The notes beneath the pieces were generated by a model. It was not told the origin of the DNA. It ran no database searches and saw only the letters and a list, made by a program, of their open reading frames with translations. Below, piece after piece: positions 62,721 through 64,000 of a DNA stretch of 64,000 nucleotides (the stretch's first letter is position 1; each line of letters opens with the position of its first letter). The translations under genes and the position numbers were made by a program. This DNA comes from Halovenus salina. Lineage in GTDB: Archaea > Halobacteriota > Halobacteria > Halobacteriales > Haloarculaceae. The stretch is from contig NZ_CP112972.1 of NCBI RefSeq assembly GCF_026410925.1, positions 744,001-808,000 of the forward strand, read 5' to 3'.

Positions 62721-62889
62721 TGCCTGTATCGAGACGGGGGAGTTTCTTAAACCCTGTCTCGTATCATACACCGGAGCAGATATTAGCTATTCGGCTGCAG
62801 TACTGCGGTTTTTCCACATTCAGGGTGGTCATAGGGGGAGAAAGTATATCAGTAGACAGCACTTGTCCAAAGATGGTAGCAACGATTGT

Positions 62890-64000
62890 ATGAGTAACGA
62901 CAAAGACGCTCCAGATAACGAGCGGGAGACGGACGCCCCGGAGGGGCACGCAGAGCCGTCTCCGAACGGAGACAGTCCTCCTGGGGACCGGTCAGACACG
63001 GAGTCGGGCGATTCGCGTCCGGCCGAGGAACACCTGCCTGGTCGGCGGGAGGGCGAGCACGACGCCGGCCGTGACGGGGCCGGCAGTCCCGACGACGTGT
63101 GGGATGACCCCCCGCGGAGTCCAGACCCCAATGGAGTTGACCGCAACAGCGAGGAGTACGACACAGAAATCGACGAGGTACTCGGCAGCGACGTCGACGA
63201 GGATATGGAAATCGACGAGGAAATCGCCGAGGACGACTTACTCGGCGGCCTCCAAATCGACGCCTCGGACGAAATCGAGGTGCCAGACAGACTCGTCGAC
63301 CAGGTTATCGGGCAGAGCCACGCCCGCGATACTGTCCTGAAAGCGGCCAAGCAGCGCCGCCACGTGATGATGATCGGGTCGCCCGGAACCGGGAAGTCGA
63401 TGTTGGCCAAAGCGATGAGCCAGCTGCTTCCCCCGGAAGACCTGCAAGACATTCTTGTCTATCACAACCCCGACGACGGCAACGCACCGAAAGTCCGGAC
63501 CGTGCCCTCGGGGAAAGGTGAACAGATTGTCGACGCCCACAAAGAAGAGGCGCGCAAGCGCAGCCAGATGCGCCGCTTTATCATGTGGGTTCTTATCATC
63601 TTGGTGTTGGGCTACTCGCTCATCTTCATGGGACAGCTCCTGCTCGGTATTATCGCCGCAGGTATCGTCTATCTCGTCTTCCGGTACATGTCACGGGGCA
63701 ACGACGCAATGGTCCCGAACATGATTGTGAACACGGCAGACCAGCAGACTGCACCCTTCGAGGACGCGACCGGCGCTCACGCCGGTGCGCTGCTGGGCGA
63801 CGTTCGCCACGACCCGTTCCAGTCCGGCGGGATGGAGACGCCCAGCCACGACCGCGTCGAGCCCGGCGCGATTCACAAGGCCAACAAGGGCGTGTTGTTC
63901 GTCGACGAGATCAACACGCTCGATATCCGGTCACAGCAGAAGCTAATGACTGCCATCCAGGAGGGCGAGTTCTCCGTCACGGGCCAGTCCGAGCGCTCCT
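62890..64000 (+). CDS. lonB: Archaeal membrane-bound Lon protease LonB, N-terminal part
   Basis: 370 codons to the window end. Residues 1-125 are acidic and probably disordered. VPDRLVDQVIGQSHARDTVLKAAKQRR starts the AAA domain, GSPGTGKS is Walker A (about residue 165), and KGVLFVDEINTLD is Walker B. Between them, two hydrophobic segments (MWVLIILVLGYSLIFMGQLL and GIIAAGIVYLVFRYM) anchor it in the membrane, the LonB feature. The protease domain lies outside the window. GTATATC at 62843-62849 is a likely TATA box. Confidence 0.96.
   Translation, partial: MSNDKDAPDNERETDAPEGHAEPSPNGDSPPGDRSDTESGDSRPAEEHLPGRREGEHDAGRDGAGSPDDVWDDPPRSPDPNGVDRNSEEYDTEIDEVLGSDVDEDMEIDEEIAEDDLLGGLQIDASDEIEVPDRLVDQVIGQSHARDTVLKAAKQRRHVMMIGSPGTGKSMLAKAMSQLLPPEDLQDILVYHNPDDGNAPKVRTVPSGKGEQIVDAHKEEARKRSQMRRFIMWVLIILVLGYSLIFMGQLLLGIIAAGIVYLVFRYMSRGNDAMVPNMIVNTADQQTAPFEDATGAHAGALLGDVRHDPFQSGGMETPSHDRVEPGAIHKANKGVLFVDEINTLDIRSQQKLMTAIQEGEFSVTGQSERS

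Overview
This window is haloarchaeal chromosome (class Halobacteria). The proteins are very acidic. Promoters are archaeal TATA boxes, often so close to the start codon that the mRNA must be leaderless. Two secreted solute-binding proteins and a halocyanin carry Tat lipoprotein signals. The core genes are archaeal: MCM helicase, aRF1, LonB, Taw1/TYW1, a DUF1931 histone-fold protein, NadM and tRNA-Leu. No genus can be named from the sequence alone.

Layout. 1-8400: the 3' end of a TsaC/Sua5 gene; a solitary Cas4-like Fe-S protein; a small conserved protein; a 6.6-kb mcm gene whose helicase is interrupted by three inteins; and an archaellum accessory gene (ArlD/E type). 8500-10750: ParA and CheW genes overlapping by 4 nt, plus an unknown gene. 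10800-16640: a 55-aa membrane protein, two flavoprotein oxidoreductases, haloarchaeal DUF genes, and a TrkA protein flanked by two stand-alone Lrp/AsnC effector domains. 16700-23700: an AT-rich five-gene dipeptide/oligopeptide ABC transporter island, followed by a block of short repeats and tRNA-Leu(UAA). 24200-29000: cyclophilin, Taw1, M29 aminopeptidase, ArgS and a DUF1931 protein. 29290-32170: a zinc/manganese ABC transporter. 32200-36000: an IMPase-family phosphatase, a DUF63 membrane protein and a YcaO enzyme fused to a ThiF-like domain. 36100-40100: thioredoxin reductase, a NAD kinase-IMPase fusion and a CBS pair. 40200-47800: DUF92, GNAT, halocyanin, HEAT-repeat, CBS-HPF, DUF309, GDPD and tandem-Usp genes. 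47800-57650: two receiver-PAS histidine kinases, aRF1, MinD, an RNase H-fold exonuclease, an MBL hydrolase and an FMN reductase. 57640-64000: an MMPL/RND exporter, AroA, a CinA-type NMN amidohydrolase, NadM and the start of LonB.

Functional links. Pyridine-nucleotide metabolism appears three times: NAD kinase fused to a phosphatase, NMN amidohydrolase and NadM. Metabolite or stress sensing is also prominent: CBS, Usp, the CBS-HPF ribosome-associated protein, TrkA with RAM domains, and two sensor kinases.

The strongest unusual items are: (i) the triple-intein MCM, including one intein that keeps HTH domains but has no LAGLIDADG endonuclease motifs; (ii) a 14-codon mini-ORF placed at the predicted transcription start of the oligopeptide permease gene and overlapping its start codon as ATGA; (iii) a NAD kinase-IMPase fusion in the opposite domain order to the methanogen enzyme; (iv) a CBS4-HPF fusion; (v) an orphan YcaO-ThiF fusion; (vi) a 21-bp duplication across the 3' end of tRNA-Leu beside the AT-rich island. 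No CRISPR array, transposase, rRNA gene or replication origin was seen. No complete new defence system can be claimed.
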